This document shows positions 36,160-45,624 of a stretch of 64,000 nucleotides of DNA, one piece after another. Every line of letters begins with the position of its first letter. Position 1 is the first letter of the stretch. Source of the DNA: Enterococcus sp. BWR-S5 (GTDB lineage Bacteria > Bacillota > Bacilli > Lactobacillales > Enterococcaceae); contig NZ_JADOEQ010000010.1 in the NCBI RefSeq assembly GCF_016745255.1, positions 1 to 64,000 on the forward strand. Direction: 5' to 3'. The notes under the pieces are model-generated. The model did not search any database, was not told the origin of the DNA, and was given only the letters and a program-made list of their open reading frames with translations. The position numbers were made by a program, and so were the translations under genes.

Positions 36160-37194
36160 TCATATCAACGCTTTTCGATAATCATTTGGCGAGAGGTCAT
36201 ATCTTTCATGAAACTTTTGATAGAAGAAGCTCAAGTTTTTATAACCAACCTGCTGGATAATTTGTTCGATAGGAAGTGTGGAATTTTTCAATAACAAAGC
36301 GGCATGCTGTAGTTTAATATCCTGAATAATGGAAATAAAGGATTTCCCCACATGCTTATGAATGAGTCGGCTGAGATAGCTGGGATTATACCCAAACTCG
36401 TGAGCAACTTCCTTTAATGTACAACTCATGTAGTTTTTCTCCATGTAATCCAAAATATCGCCAATATAAAATTGATTGGCTTTTTTTGATTCCTGTGATT
36501 TTTTCTTTTGAAAGGAGCGCAGCAGCTCCGAAAAGACAATAATCATATAGGCATTAATCACTTCGTGAGAATCACCCACAGGATCGAAATAGTGGGATAA
36601 CACGCCTTCAATAGCATCCAATAAAAACTCGTTATTTAATGCTTCAAATACAATAAACTGATCGTGCTTTTGACTTTCAGATAAGGCGTCTACAGCGAAT
36701 TGAGAGATGGTGCTGTTAGAGGCGAGGCGACGAAGCATCTGCGAAGAGAAATACTCCTTTTTCATCAAGAAGTTAATCAGAATATCCTTCTCAGAGGTTT
36801 CCAGAACACGGTGAATCACATCGGTATCCAACAGACAGAAGTCACCTTGCTTTAGTACTACATTCTCATTATTGATTATCATTTCCACACAACCGGAATA
36901 GACATAACTCATCTCAATAAAGTCGTGGGTGTGAAAAGGAGTATAAGAATGTCTAGCATGCTTTAAAATAATTACTTGGCTACTTTCCAAAAAATGAGTG
37001 TAAGGGAAATCCTTTTTTAAAGCACTCTCTAAATGTTTTTCAAAGGTATAGCGATAAACCTTTTGACCACCCTCTGAAATGAAGAAGGGGAAATACTCAT
37101 ATTCCATCGAAGCAGCTTGATTTTTCGGTGCCAATAATTCTTTTTCTGTTTCTGTATAGGCAACAAGACGTTTACGAATATCCTTTTTATCCAT
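36160..37194 (-). CDS. AraC-family regulator with cupin sensor
   Basis: A 344-residue regulator. Residues about 60-160 form an AraC-type cupin (HSYTPFHTHDFIEMSYVYSG, EMIINNENVVLKQGDFCLL), and the last 100 are the double helix-turn-helix (CTLKEVAHEFGYNPSYLSRL, then IEQIIQQVGYKNLSFFYQKF). Start ATG 37194 follows AGGAGG. It is divergent from the PTS IIC and rhamnosidase genes and probably activates them in response to a sugar. Confidence 0.92.
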   Translation of the reverse strand: MDKKDIRKRLVAYTETEKELLAPKNQAASMEYEYFPFFISEGGQKVYRYTFEKHLESALKKDFPYTHFLESSQVIILKHARHSYTPFHTHDFIEMSYVYSGCVEMIINNENVVLKQGDFCLLDTDVIHRVLETSEKDILINFLMKKEYFSSQMLRRLASNSTISQFAVDALSESQKHDQFIVFEALNNEFLLDAIEGVLSHYFDPVGDSHEVINAYMIIVFSELLRSFQKKKSQESKKANQFYIGDILDYMEKNYMSCTLKEVAHEFGYNPSYLSRLIHKHVGKSFISIIQDIKLQHAALLLKNSTLPIEQIIQQVGYKNLSFFYQKFHERYDLSPNDYRKALI

Positions 37195-37392
37195 GGGTTA
37201 CCTCCTGATAAGAATGGTCAATGAATGTGTGTCGATAGTTACTTCTATGGTAAGCGTAGCAAGTTGAACCTGTCAACCTGAACATGAACAGCTTTTGATA
37301 AAATGAACTATAAATAGAGAAAGTAAAATTCAGTCAATCTTCTGGTCAAAAATAGATATTAACGAATCGTGTTCAATCAGCTACAATGATTA

Positions 37393-37406
37393 TGATAGCG
37401 ATATCA
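37393..37406 (+). promoter_or_regulatory. cre-like palindrome before the PTS IIC gene
   Basis: TGATAGCGATATCA matches 12 of 14 cre positions and has perfect TGATA/TATCA arms. It lies 60 bp before the start of the IIC gene. It could also be the AraC regulator's site. Confidence 0.4.
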
Positions 37407-37465
37407 TAAAAGGTGATCCGGACATCATTTATAGTCACTATAAAAAATAAAGGGACGTGACAAAA

Positions 37466-38782
37466 ATGACTACTGAAAAAATGTCTTTAGGGGACAGAAT
37501 ACAAGCAAAGCTAGGGCCGTTTTCAGCTAAAGTAAACGGAAATCTTTACATTCAGGCAATTCGAGATGCGATGTTGGCGTACATGCCCTTCACATTCGTA
37601 GCTTCAATCTTTTTAATCATTGCTTTTTTTCCAATTGATGCAGTAACAGACTTTATTACAAGTATTCTCGGTGTTGCAGATGCCAGTGTCTGGCAAGAAA
37701 AATTGCTATATGTGAATAATGCAACGCTGGCTATTGGTGGACTTATTGTCGTAATTTCATTATCCAAATCCTTATCAGAAAAGCTGGAGGTTAATGTTAC
37801 ACAAAACATTCTGACAGCACTAGTTTCTTTCTTACTATTGACTCCGTTGACTGAAACAGAAACAGGGCCGATGCTGGACATCTCCCGAATCGGTGCGCAA
37901 TCCATGTTCTTATCCATCATCGTTTGTATTATCAGCGTGAAGCTGTATAAGCTGATTGCGGATAGAGATATCAAGATTAAGATGCCTGCTTCTGTTCCAC
38001 CGGCTGTTTCCGGTCCATTTGAGTCAGTGATTCCCTCATTCATCGTCGTTTTCGTATTTTTCATTTTCCGTCTGATTCTGGAAATAGGCTTTAATAGCGA
38101 TGCGTTGAGTCTGATTAATAAAGTACTAGGTACACCGTTGACCATGCTGGGCGGTTCCCTAGGCGGTATGATTGTCGTGAAGCTTTTTGAGCAGTTTCTT
38201 TGGTTTTTCGGCTTACATGGTTCGTCAATTATTGCAGCAGTTATGGACCCTATCCATCAGGTTTTGGAGGATCAAAACAAAGTGGCATCTCTTGCCGGAG
38301 AGGTTCCAGAAAATATTATCAGTATGAGCTTCAGAAGTCATTTTGCTTCTATTGGCTTGGTGGGAGCGGTCATTGCCATTTTATTGGTTGCTAAAAGCCG
38401 ACAGTACAAAGAAGTAGGAAAAATCGCTTTTGTTCCATATCTGTTCAACATTGGTGAGCCGACTCTTTTCGGGATACCATTGATGCTGAATTTCAGCTAC
38501 ATTATTCCGTTTCTGTTGGGAAATACTATCTCTACAGTAGTTTCCTATCTGGCATTTGCCTCCGGCATCGTTCCGTTGCCTACAGGCTTGGCACAACTGC
38601 CTTGGACGACACCGATAATATTTAGCGGCTATTTCGTGACAGGAAGTATTAGAGGGTCATTGTTACAGATTGTCCTGTTGGTTCTGATGACTCTGTTGTG
38701 GCTGCCGTTTGTTAAGGCTGCAGATAAGCAGATTTATGAAAAAGAAATAACCACTGCTAAAGCTGAAGAGAACGAAGGATAG
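37466..38782 (+). CDS. PTS sugar transporter, IIC component (cellobiose/lactose class)
   Basis: A 438-residue membrane permease of the lactose/cellobiose PTS class, with about ten spans. Typical stretches: QAIRDAMLAYMPFTFVASIF near the start, FLWFFGLHGSSIIAAVMDPI with the substrate-binding His, and FNIGEPTLFGIPLMLNFSYI with the conserved Glu. Start ATG 37466 follows AAAGGGACG by eight bases. No IIA or IIB gene is present, so it must borrow these from another system. With the rhamnosidase 16 bp downstream, the substrate may be a rhamnose-containing glycoside such as rutinose. Confidence 0.9.
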   Translation: MTTEKMSLGDRIQAKLGPFSAKVNGNLYIQAIRDAMLAYMPFTFVASIFLIIAFFPIDAVTDFITSILGVADASVWQEKLLYVNNATLAIGGLIVVISLSKSLSEKLEVNVTQNILTALVSFLLLTPLTETETGPMLDISRIGAQSMFLSIIVCIISVKLYKLIADRDIKIKMPASVPPAVSGPFESVIPSFIVVFVFFIFRLILEIGFNSDALSLINKVLGTPLTMLGGSLGGMIVVKLFEQFLWFFGLHGSSIIAAVMDPIHQVLEDQNKVASLAGEVPENIISMSFRSHFASIGLVGAVIAILLVAKSRQYKEVGKIAFVPYLFNIGEPTLFGIPLMLNFSYIIPFLLGNTISTVVSYLAFASGIVPLPTGLAQLPWTTPIIFSGYFVTGSIRGSLLQIVLLVLMTLLWLPFVKAADKQIYEKEITTAKAEENEG

Positions 38783-38798
38783 AAGGGAGAGAACGAAA

Positions 38799-41402
38799 AT
38801 TAGTCTATTGATAAATGGCAGTATAATGCCTGATTCTGTCACAATTACAGATTCTGTGACGATAGCTTGGCGGGATATCCTGTTTGAGCAAGCAGGGTAT
38901 TCCATAGAAATCACAGATAGAAACGGGCAGTTGATTTTTATAGAAGAGAAGCAAACTGCGGAGAAAGCCGCGATTATTAAATTAAACTCGAAACAGCTGA
39001 CAGGTGAACGACAGACACTTTTGGTTGAGGTTACCTTGGAGTCGCCAAAGAATGAATTGCTGAAGCTGTCCAGCCAGTTTACAACGACCAGTCAAGGACT
39101 TGAAAAGGCTGAATGGATTACACGTTTAGATCATCCCATTGCGAAAGAGGGAACTTATTTTCGAGACAACCCGACAATTATTCTAACAAAAGTGATTCGA
39201 TTAGAAGCAGAGATAAAGCAAGCTTGGATTGATATCTGTGGTCTGGGTTACTATACATTGTCTATAAATGGTAAAAGAGTAGGAAACGACTATCTGAACA
39301 ACGACCTAAGTAATTATGATAAGGTTGTTTATTATGATACCTATGAGATTTCAGAGTATCTGATGGTTGGAGAAAACACGCTCGCTGTTGAATTGGGGAA
39401 TGGCTGGTATAATCCGGCACCAATCAATATTCTAGGTAAATACAATGTACGTAAACAGCTATCAATAGGAAAGCCATGCTTAATCGCGGTTATTGACTTG
39501 GAGGATGTGGAGGAAAGAAGATGGCAAATCGCCACTGATACGACCTGGGAAAGTTCCTATGGGTCAATTCTTATGAATAATGTTTATGTCGGTGAACGAA
39601 TGACAGATTGTCTGGACGAAAGCCGAAGAGGAAAAACTGTGAAAATCATAGGCCCTTCAGGTAGACTGACAGCAGGATTTATCCCGAAAATACAACGAGT
39701 GAAGAAAAGAGAACCTGTACGTGTGCTTTTTCAGGAGAATAGAGCAATTGTTGATTTTGGTGGAATTATCTCAGGTCAGCTGTCCTTTACTGTGGCAGCA
39801 GATTTTACAGGGACCATTCAATTAAACTATTCGGAAATGCTGTCTGCTGACGGTACCTTGAATTATTCAAGCACCATTAGTGGTACTTATGGTATTGCAG
39901 ATTCTGAGCTGGGAATTGAACCGAATCAACAGATTATTCAACAAGATTCACTTAAAAAAACTAGGGAAGAAGTATTTGCTTTCTCTAATCAGTACACGTA
40001 TCATTCCTTCCGTTATGTCGAGTTCATTTTTGATAAGCCTGTTTCCTTTGAAGAGGTAATAAAGGATATAACAGCGTTTAGTCTTCATACGAATGTCGAA
40101 GTGATTACGGAATTTACCAGCTCGAGCCCAATATTGAACGGGCTTTGGCAGGTAGGTCTTCAAACTCGATTAAACAATATCCATTCTTATTTTGAAGATT
40201 GTACCAGAGAGCGTTTTGGTTATGGTGGTGATATTGTCGCATTGATCGATTCCCATCTGTATTCGATTGATAGTCTCAGCTTGTTGAAAAAAGTGATGAT
40301 AGATTTCATCAATGACCAGACGACACAAGGCGGAATACCGGCAACAGCGCCTTTTGTAGGTATTATGACAAATGGTCCCAGTAATAAAGCCGGTGCCGTT
40401 GATTGGCAGCTGGTTCTGCCGACCATTGCCAACAAGCTGCTGAAATTCTATGGTGATGCTTCTTTCGTTAAACAATTTATTCCAGAGCTGACCAGACATA
40501 TTGAGTATTTACTCAGCTTTGATTTTGACTACATTAAAACTTGCAGTTTGGGTGACTGGGGTTCGATTGATGAAGTAGTGTATGGGCTGGTCATTCGCTC
40601 ACCGGATCAGGAATTTTGCTCCGCCTGCAGCTACAGTATTATCCTTCAGGAATATGCAGCTGTGATGATGCAGCTTTCTGAAAAGAGGCTGGCAAAGCAG
40701 CTGTCAGAGAAAATCCATGAAGTGAAGCAACGAATTTACACAACTTATTATCATCAAGATGAGAAGATTTTCGGAGATGGTACACAATCTAGTTATATCT
40801 TTGCTCTTAAGGCTGACCTATTGGATACTGCTGATAAAAAAATGATGATTGAGCGGCTGGCAGATAAAATAGAAAGAAATGATGGTATTATTTCCGCAGG
40901 GATATTCGGAATGTCCTGGGTTTACGACTATCTGAAGGACTTTGGCCATAAGCAGCTTCTCTTTCGGTGGTTGACTCGAAAGCAACATCCAAGTTATCGT
41001 TCGATGTATCTAGAGACAGGCACGATAAGCGAGCATTTTCCAATGAAAGATAAGGATACAACGTATAACGGATCATTGAATCATGCGATGTTTTCCTCTT
41101 ATTCAGCTTGGATGGCTAAACAGCTTCTGGGAATCAACTTTCCCGATGGATTACTTCAAAAGGTCATCATAGTACCAAATACTGAATTGTTCATCGAAGA
41201 GGTAAGTGGCAGCTTCAAGACACCATACGGGAAAATTGAGGTGCAGTGGACACAAACACAGGAAAGTATCGTTGGAAAAATAACACTACCTAAAAACATG
41301 TCCTACGAGTTGAGCTGCTCTAACAAGAGTTGGAGAGTAGAAAAGGTTTTAAAGGAATCTGCTGAATGTTATGAGCTGTTGGTTACGCTGACAAAAGAAT
41401 AA
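38799..41402 (+). CDS. Alpha-L-rhamnosidase, GH78; unusual start codon
   Basis: An 867-residue glycosidase without signal peptide. The N-terminal beta domains (about 1-340, with AWIDICGLGYYTLSINGKRV and AVELGNGWYNP) match the Bac_rhamnosid_N type; the catalytic six-hairpin part follows (DCTRERFGYGGDIVALIDSH with the general acid region, VDWQLVLP, SLGDWGSI, and TYNGSLNHAMFSSYSAWMAK with the distal Glu/His region). It removes terminal L-rhamnose from glycosides. AAGGGAG (38783-38789) is nine bases before ATT 38799, while the nearest usual start, TTG 38808, is 18 bases away. I place the start at ATT with TTG as alternative. It is translated together with the PTS IIC gene, so it probably acts on an imported rhamnoside. 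Confidence 0.85.
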   Translation: MSLLINGSIMPDSVTITDSVTIAWRDILFEQAGYSIEITDRNGQLIFIEEKQTAEKAAIIKLNSKQLTGERQTLLVEVTLESPKNELLKLSSQFTTTSQGLEKAEWITRLDHPIAKEGTYFRDNPTIILTKVIRLEAEIKQAWIDICGLGYYTLSINGKRVGNDYLNNDLSNYDKVVYYDTYEISEYLMVGENTLAVELGNGWYNPAPINILGKYNVRKQLSIGKPCLIAVIDLEDVEERRWQIATDTTWESSYGSILMNNVYVGERMTDCLDESRRGKTVKIIGPSGRLTAGFIPKIQRVKKREPVRVLFQENRAIVDFGGIISGQLSFTVAADFTGTIQLNYSEMLSADGTLNYSSTISGTYGIADSELGIEPNQQIIQQDSLKKTREEVFAFSNQYTYHSFRYVEFIFDKPVSFEEVIKDITAFSLHTNVEVITEFTSSSPILNGLWQVGLQTRLNNIHSYFEDCTRERFGYGGDIVALIDSHLYSIDSLSLLKKVMIDFINDQTTQGGIPATAPFVGIMTNGPSNKAGAVDWQLVLPTIANKLLKFYGDASFVKQFIPELTRHIEYLLSFDFDYIKTCSLGDWGSIDEVVYGLVIRSPDQEFCSACSYSIILQEYAAVMMQLSEKRLAKQLSEKIHEVKQRIYTTYYHQDEKIFGDGTQSSYIFALKADLLDTADKKMMIERLADKIERNDGIISAGIFGMSWVYDYLKDFGHKQLLFRWLTRKQHPSYRSMYLETGTISEHFPMKDKDTTYNGSLNHAMFSSYSAWMAKQLLGINFPDGLLQKVIIVPNTELFIEEVSGSFKTPYGKIEVQWTQTQESIVGKITLPKNMSYELSCSNKSWRVEKVLKESAECYELLVTLTKE

Positions 41403-41431
41403 AGCTCAAGATTTTATAGTATCAAAAGAAT

Positions 41432-41480
41432 AGCAGACCGCTGTGATAAATGGTTCTATCACAGCGGTCTGCTTCTTTTT
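41432..41480. terminator. Strong terminator, probably bidirectional
   Basis: AGCAGACCGCTGTGATA and TATCACAGCGGTCTGCT form a perfect 17-bp stem with an 8-base loop, between converging genes. Confidence 0.92.
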
Positions 41481-41508
41481 GAACGACGATTACCGAATTT
41501 CAATTTTT

Positions 41509-42081
41509 TCATTTTCCGGTTTCAAATTGATTGGGAATTACAAAAAGCAAAAGAGTCAAAACAACAGAAAGACTCATTGCAGGTGGATAAATAGTAACTG
41601 ATACGACAAACCCAATAATTTTAAGGATGATATCATAAGTAAGCCAATGTACACGATGATTCATTCGCTTTAAAAATAGCTCACTGGAGGTATTTGGAGC
41701 AAGTAGTGTCTGATAGGTCAACAGATTTGAGAAGGTGACTAGTAGGACAATTAATCCGTAAAAGCCCTGTGCGACACCATTAGAGAAATTTGCAGCAACA
41801 ATACTGGTGGAGTAAGGAAAAATGGATGAAAAGAAGAGCATAATCAATGTTGCCCAAACTGTTTTTTTCGATATCCTTTCGATATTTTCCCATTCATTAT
41901 GAAGATTCACCCACATTGTGCCTAGCCAAAAAAAGGAAAGTGTATAAGCAAAAAAGTTTTCTCGTAATGCCCAAAAACCTGCAAAAGACAACACATCAGG
42001 TTTTTTTAGTTCTAAAACTAATAGCGTCATAATGATGGCCAGTACAGCATCAGTAAATGCTGCTAACCGTTCTTTTCTCAT
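41509..42081 (-). CDS. TMEM175-family (DUF1211) potassium channel-like protein
   Basis: A 190-residue membrane protein. The first span carries RLAAFTDAVLAIIMTLLVLEL, the bacterial TMEM175 signature (R..xFSDAV.AI..TLL.L.L with Thr in place of Ser). The family usually has six spans; about five or six can be seen here (SFFWLGTMWVNLHNEW is the third). Homologues conduct potassium as tetramers without a classic selectivity filter. ATG 42081 follows AAAGGAGGG. It is a single gene and its role in the cell is unknown. Confidence 0.88.
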   Translation of the reverse strand: MRKERLAAFTDAVLAIIMTLLVLELKKPDVLSFAGFWALRENFFAYTLSFFWLGTMWVNLHNEWENIERISKKTVWATLIMLFFSSIFPYSTSIVAANFSNGVAQGFYGLIVLLVTFSNLLTYQTLLAPNTSSELFLKRMNHRVHWLTYDIILKIIGFVVSVTIYPPAMSLSVVLTLLLFVIPNQFETGK

Positions 42082-42503
42082 CGTTACCCTCCTTTCGACT
42101 ATAAATCAAAAGAAGAATACATCCAACAAGTGATTTTGTAAAGCAATTGACTTGTCCATGAGTGGAAATGCTGGAGTAGGTAAAAGTTCATACAGTGAGT
42201 TTAGAATATCCTAATCCCTTAAAAAGAATAAACGGTATTCAAAAGCTTCATCAGGCTTCGAGAATCGGAGCAAAGCGAGAACTGCAGCCAAGCTTGTAGG
42301 AACCTAATACTTTGACTCGAGAGTCGTTAGACTGCTAGAGACAGCAGTTCTCTATACTTCGTTCCGATATCATCAACTTCTAAGTGCTAAAACACTTAGA
42401 GCCGAGGTACTTTACTGCGATAGTTGAACAGATGCAATAACCATACCTACTTGGTTATGGGAACTAAATGCCTTTTCACAAATCCATTGAATCTGAACCT
42501 AAC
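42082..42503. other. Intergenic region with a long imperfect hairpin
   Basis: No gene is supported. ATCGGAGCAAAGCGAGAACT continuing GC (42264-42285) pairs imperfectly with a copy at 42344-42368 (GCAGTTCTCT, ATACTTCG, TTCCGAT), enclosing smaller inverted repeats such as GACTCGAGAGTC. AAGTG/CACTT near 42383 is another hairpin. This looks like a small palindromic intergenic element or structured RNA. Confidence 0.45.
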
Positions 42504-43322
42504 TTATTTATATGCTAAAACAAACAGGTTTACATCATCGTTAACACAGGTTTGCAAGGTGATTCGTTCGCCGCCTCCGGTTCCCACTGTCAGATCCCAT
42601 ACATCCTGTCCTGTAGAAAGCTCTTTGCCATAATCATCAACCTGCATAACATTTTGAACGGTGTAAGTAGTTGGGGTGCCGGCACCATCTGTTACTACAA
42701 TTTGGCTCCCAATACCTACGCTGAACAGAGCTGAGAACGCCCCAGGATTATGTCCAATGATATGGGTATTCATGCCATCATCTCCGGACTGAACAGGTGC
42801 TCCGCCCCATGTTGCTGCAACACCATTGGGATTGCTGTCAATAATTCCTTGTCCACTGCCTGTTCCGCCATTTTGATAAGAAATGGTTTGACCGGCAAGA
42901 GACAGTGTCATTGCTTGATAAGTCGGAGCACTGACTTCGACAGGCGCGGGTTGAGACGCTGTTTCCGAAACGATGGCAGATTGAACAGGCGTTGCGACCG
43001 CTTGCTCTTCAGGAGCAGGGGTATCAACTGCGACTTCCGATTCAACTGAGACAGAGGGTTCTGTTTCTACCTCGACAGGAGCTGTACTTGAAGCTGCCTC
43101 TGTTTCAACTGTTTGAGGTGTTGAGTTTTTTTCTGTGCTTGTTGTTGTACTTGTTTCTGTACTTTCCACAGTACTGCTCTCTTCTAGCTGGGAAGAGGCT
43201 GATACTGCTGAACGGATTGCCGAGGTATTTTCCGCAGCAACGCTGTGATCAAAGATGACTGCTCCGCCCAATAAAACAGCTGCTCCCATAGGAAATAATA
43301 ACGCTAATGTTCTTTTTTTCAT
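42504..43322 (-). CDS. Secreted sortase-like protein with Ser/Thr-rich stalk
   Basis: A 272-residue exported protein. The signal peptide (KKRTLALLFPMGAAVLLGG) ends near VAA, about 100 residues of Ser/Thr/Glu/Pro/Ala-rich linker follow, and the last 130 residues form a sortase-type barrel: MTLSLAGQTISYQNGG, NTHIIGHNPGAFSAL with the catalytic His (about 191), and RITLQTCVND with the catalytic Cys (about 259) in the TLxTC motif. The usual Arg of the last strand seems replaced (VNLFVLAYK at the C-terminus). It has no membrane anchor, so it is either a released enzyme or a sortase fold reused for binding. ATG 43322 follows GGAGG. It is divergent from an Mga-type regulator 205 bp away. The long low-complexity stalk resembles wall-spanning regions. 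Confidence 0.78.
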   Translation of the reverse strand: MKKRTLALLFPMGAAVLLGGAVIFDHSVAAENTSAIRSAVSASSQLEESSTVESTETSTTTSTEKNSTPQTVETEAASSTAPVEVETEPSVSVESEVAVDTPAPEEQAVATPVQSAIVSETASQPAPVEVSAPTYQAMTLSLAGQTISYQNGGTGSGQGIIDSNPNGVAATWGGAPVQSGDDGMNTHIIGHNPGAFSALFSVGIGSQIVVTDGAGTPTTYTVQNVMQVDDYGKELSTGQDVWDLTVGTGGGERITLQTCVNDDVNLFVLAYK

Positions 43323-43526
43323 GAGAATCCCTCCAATTGGTGAGATCATCATTTATCGATAAACGCTAATCTATTCTTGACACCCACATCATATAGGACA
43401 CCCTTGCATTATTCCTAATTTCCTGTTTATAAAAAACATGAAAAAATGATATAATTACTATTAAATCAAGGGATATTCAATTTTTATCATGTACCTAGAA
43501 AAAATTGAAACAGGGGAGGTAATGAG

Positions 43527-45017
43527 ATGGAACGCTTATTATCAAATGAAATGAATCGGCGTGTATTGTTGTTGAATGAGCTATATAGTACCACTGAGTG
43601 GCTGACATCTGAACAACTGACCAAGTCACTAAAATGTTCAAGCAAGACGTTATTTTTGGATTGCCAATATTTGGAAGAACGTTGGGGGGCGTACCTGACG
43701 ATTGAAATATCAAAAAAGAGTGGGATAAAAATGATTACAGCCCCACACCAATCGATTCATGATATTTATTCACAAATCATCAAAGAATCCTCGGCATTTA
43801 TTTTGCTGGAATCAATATTTTTCCACCCAAATCATGAATCAAATTTTTTTGAAGAAAAGCTTTTCATGAGTAAGTCGACACTGTATCGTTTAACCAAAAA
43901 AATTAATGTCTCCTTAAGGGATCGAGAACTGAAGCTGTCACAAAAGCCTTTTTACTTATTCGGAAAAACAGAGCGGCAGATTCGCTATTTTTTTGCGGCT
44001 TATTTTTTAGAAGTATACGGCATTCATGATTGGCCATTTCTCTTTGATAAAGAGAAGATTTTGGCTTTTATCCAAAAAATTGATGAGAATTTTCAATTAC
44101 AATTGACAGACATTCAAATCATTCACCTTGCTTTTTCGATTGCAGTGACGCTTATTCGCCAGCAGCAAGGATACTATGTACAGATTCCTGAGAAGGAACG
44201 AGAAGAGCTTGCAAGAGAGCAGGAGCAGCTGCTTATTTATCAAAATGAAATTTATGACTTTACAGGAATGCAACCGAAAGAAATCGCAGACTGTTGGTAC
44301 GAAGACTTCATATATACCTTTTTCTGGTGGAATTTTGGTTGGAAATCTTTGCTGGAAAAGCAAGAAGTGGAAAGTGCTGGGGAGGACTTTGTGGAAACAA
44401 TAAGGAATGCGTTGACGATTCCTGTTACAGAGAGCAGCAGGGAGAGAATTATCCGCCTTTTTCAAAATACGTATACCTTACACAAAATGTTTCCCTTCAA
44501 AAAGTATATGATTTATGATCGTTTTTTGTTTTCAAGTAAAGCAATTCAACAAAACTATGTGGTTTTTTCTGCGGTAGTCTCAAAAGCGTTGAAAGTACTA
44601 GAGGAGGAAACAGCTTTTCCGTGGTACCAGATGTATCAAAATGAGCTGCTTCATGAAGTGATGATTTATTGGGAGCATTTGGCTATTTATATGGATCAGC
44701 TGCGGAAAACGGTTTCTATACTGGTTTTGAGTGATCTTGGGCAAGAGCACGCTCAATCGATGGTCGATCAATTAACAAGTGCATTTCAATATAAAATTTC
44801 TGCCACTTATCAAAAACATGTGATATTGGATACGGATGTGTCAGGCTATCAAACAGCCGATTTATATGTGACAAATTATTTTCCGGAAGGAATGCTGAAT
44901 GAGCAGTTGATTGTTGTTGAGGATGTGCTGTCTTCGAAGGATTTAAATGATTTGCGTGATTTCATTGATAAAGCAAGACTGATTTTGCCGGAGGATATCC
45001 CCTATTTACATAGTTAA
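43527..45017 (+). CDS. Mga-type transcriptional regulator
   Basis: A 496-residue regulator related in layout to the one at 16074. It has an N-terminal helix-turn-helix (WLTSEQLTKSLKCSSKTLFL), an Mga-type second one (EEKLFMSKSTLYRLTKKINV), the RQIRYFFAAYFLEVYGIHDW segment typical of the middle region, and a C-terminal part like a PTS IIB fold (TVSILVLSDLGQEH). AGGGGAGG precedes ATG 43527. It is divergent from the secreted sortase-like gene, which is its most likely target. Confidence 0.88.
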   Translation: MERLLSNEMNRRVLLLNELYSTTEWLTSEQLTKSLKCSSKTLFLDCQYLEERWGAYLTIEISKKSGIKMITAPHQSIHDIYSQIIKESSAFILLESIFFHPNHESNFFEEKLFMSKSTLYRLTKKINVSLRDRELKLSQKPFYLFGKTERQIRYFFAAYFLEVYGIHDWPFLFDKEKILAFIQKIDENFQLQLTDIQIIHLAFSIAVTLIRQQQGYYVQIPEKEREELAREQEQLLIYQNEIYDFTGMQPKEIADCWYEDFIYTFFWWNFGWKSLLEKQEVESAGEDFVETIRNALTIPVTESSRERIIRLFQNTYTLHKMFPFKKYMIYDRFLFSSKAIQQNYVVFSAVVSKALKVLEEETAFPWYQMYQNELLHEVMIYWEHLAIYMDQLRKTVSILVLSDLGQEHAQSMVDQLTSAFQYKISATYQKHVILDTDVSGYQTADLYVTNYFPEGMLNEQLIVVEDVLSSKDLNDLRDFIDKARLILPEDIPYLHS

Positions 45018-45252
45018 GAATGCTTATTGGTATTCTTTTCTATGGTAAAGGCGTATTGCAGAAGCCGGACTTGCCATTGCTTTGTCCTGAATAGGCTTGC
45101 TTTTTATTTTTTCTATGCTATGGTTGTGATAGTTATGCTATTGGGAGGGGATTATCTTGCATGATTGAGCTGGACACACGGAAGTGCCAGTCATCATGAG
45201 GCTTCTTTGTGTCTTATTCAAAAAAATGGATAATAGATGAAGGAGAATAGAC

Positions 45253-45606
45253 ATGATCATAGTTAAAGGAAACGATTCAAGAAAAATCGAAAATATTTGG
45301 GATGTAGTAAAGAAGGAACACTCTGGGAATAAGGTAGCCATTGTCAGCCATAAAGGTGGAATTCCTCATAATTTTGTAAGAGGAAAGCAAATGCATGCCT
45401 ATGAAACCTTGGCGACAGGAGACTTGGTTCAGGAAGTTGAACAGTTCATGCAATCGATTCGTGGGCGCTTTGAGGCGATTGTCTTGTATGTAAACTGTGA
45501 AAATCACTTCGTGGAGTCAATCAAAGAGCTGGCTGAAAAGTACCAGCAAAAAGTATTTTTGACTGTTCATGATGAAGAGACGATTTTAGCTATAGAAAAC
45601 TATTGA
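45253..45606 (+). CDS. Small uncharacterised protein
   Basis: A 117-residue cytosolic protein. It starts with a beta strand and helix (MIIVKGNDSRKIENIW), then VAIVSHKGGIPHNFVRGKQM, a helical middle and AIVLYVNCENHFVESIKEL, ending VFLTVHDEETILAIENY. The alternation of strands and helices suggests a small alpha/beta fold, but I do not recognise it. AAGGAG precedes ATG 45253 by eight bases. It is a single gene between the Mga-type gene and an intergenic palindrome. Confidence 0.65.
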   Translation: MIIVKGNDSRKIENIWDVVKKEHSGNKVAIVSHKGGIPHNFVRGKQMHAYETLATGDLVQEVEQFMQSIRGRFEAIVLYVNCENHFVESIKELAEKYQQKVFLTVHDEETILAIENY

Positions 45607-45624
45607 TTCAATAACTATAAAAGA

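Noticed and set aside
42082-42503. Riboswitch or T-box in the gap between the TMEM175-like and sortase-like genes
   Set aside because: Both flanking genes are on the minus strand; the hairpin lies downstream of the sortase-like gene and upstream of the channel gene, yet no T-box or known riboswitch core could be recognised.
45163-45201. 12-codon frame after a GGGAGGGG sequence
   Set aside because: Too short, ends at once, and has no promoter-terminator frame to support it.
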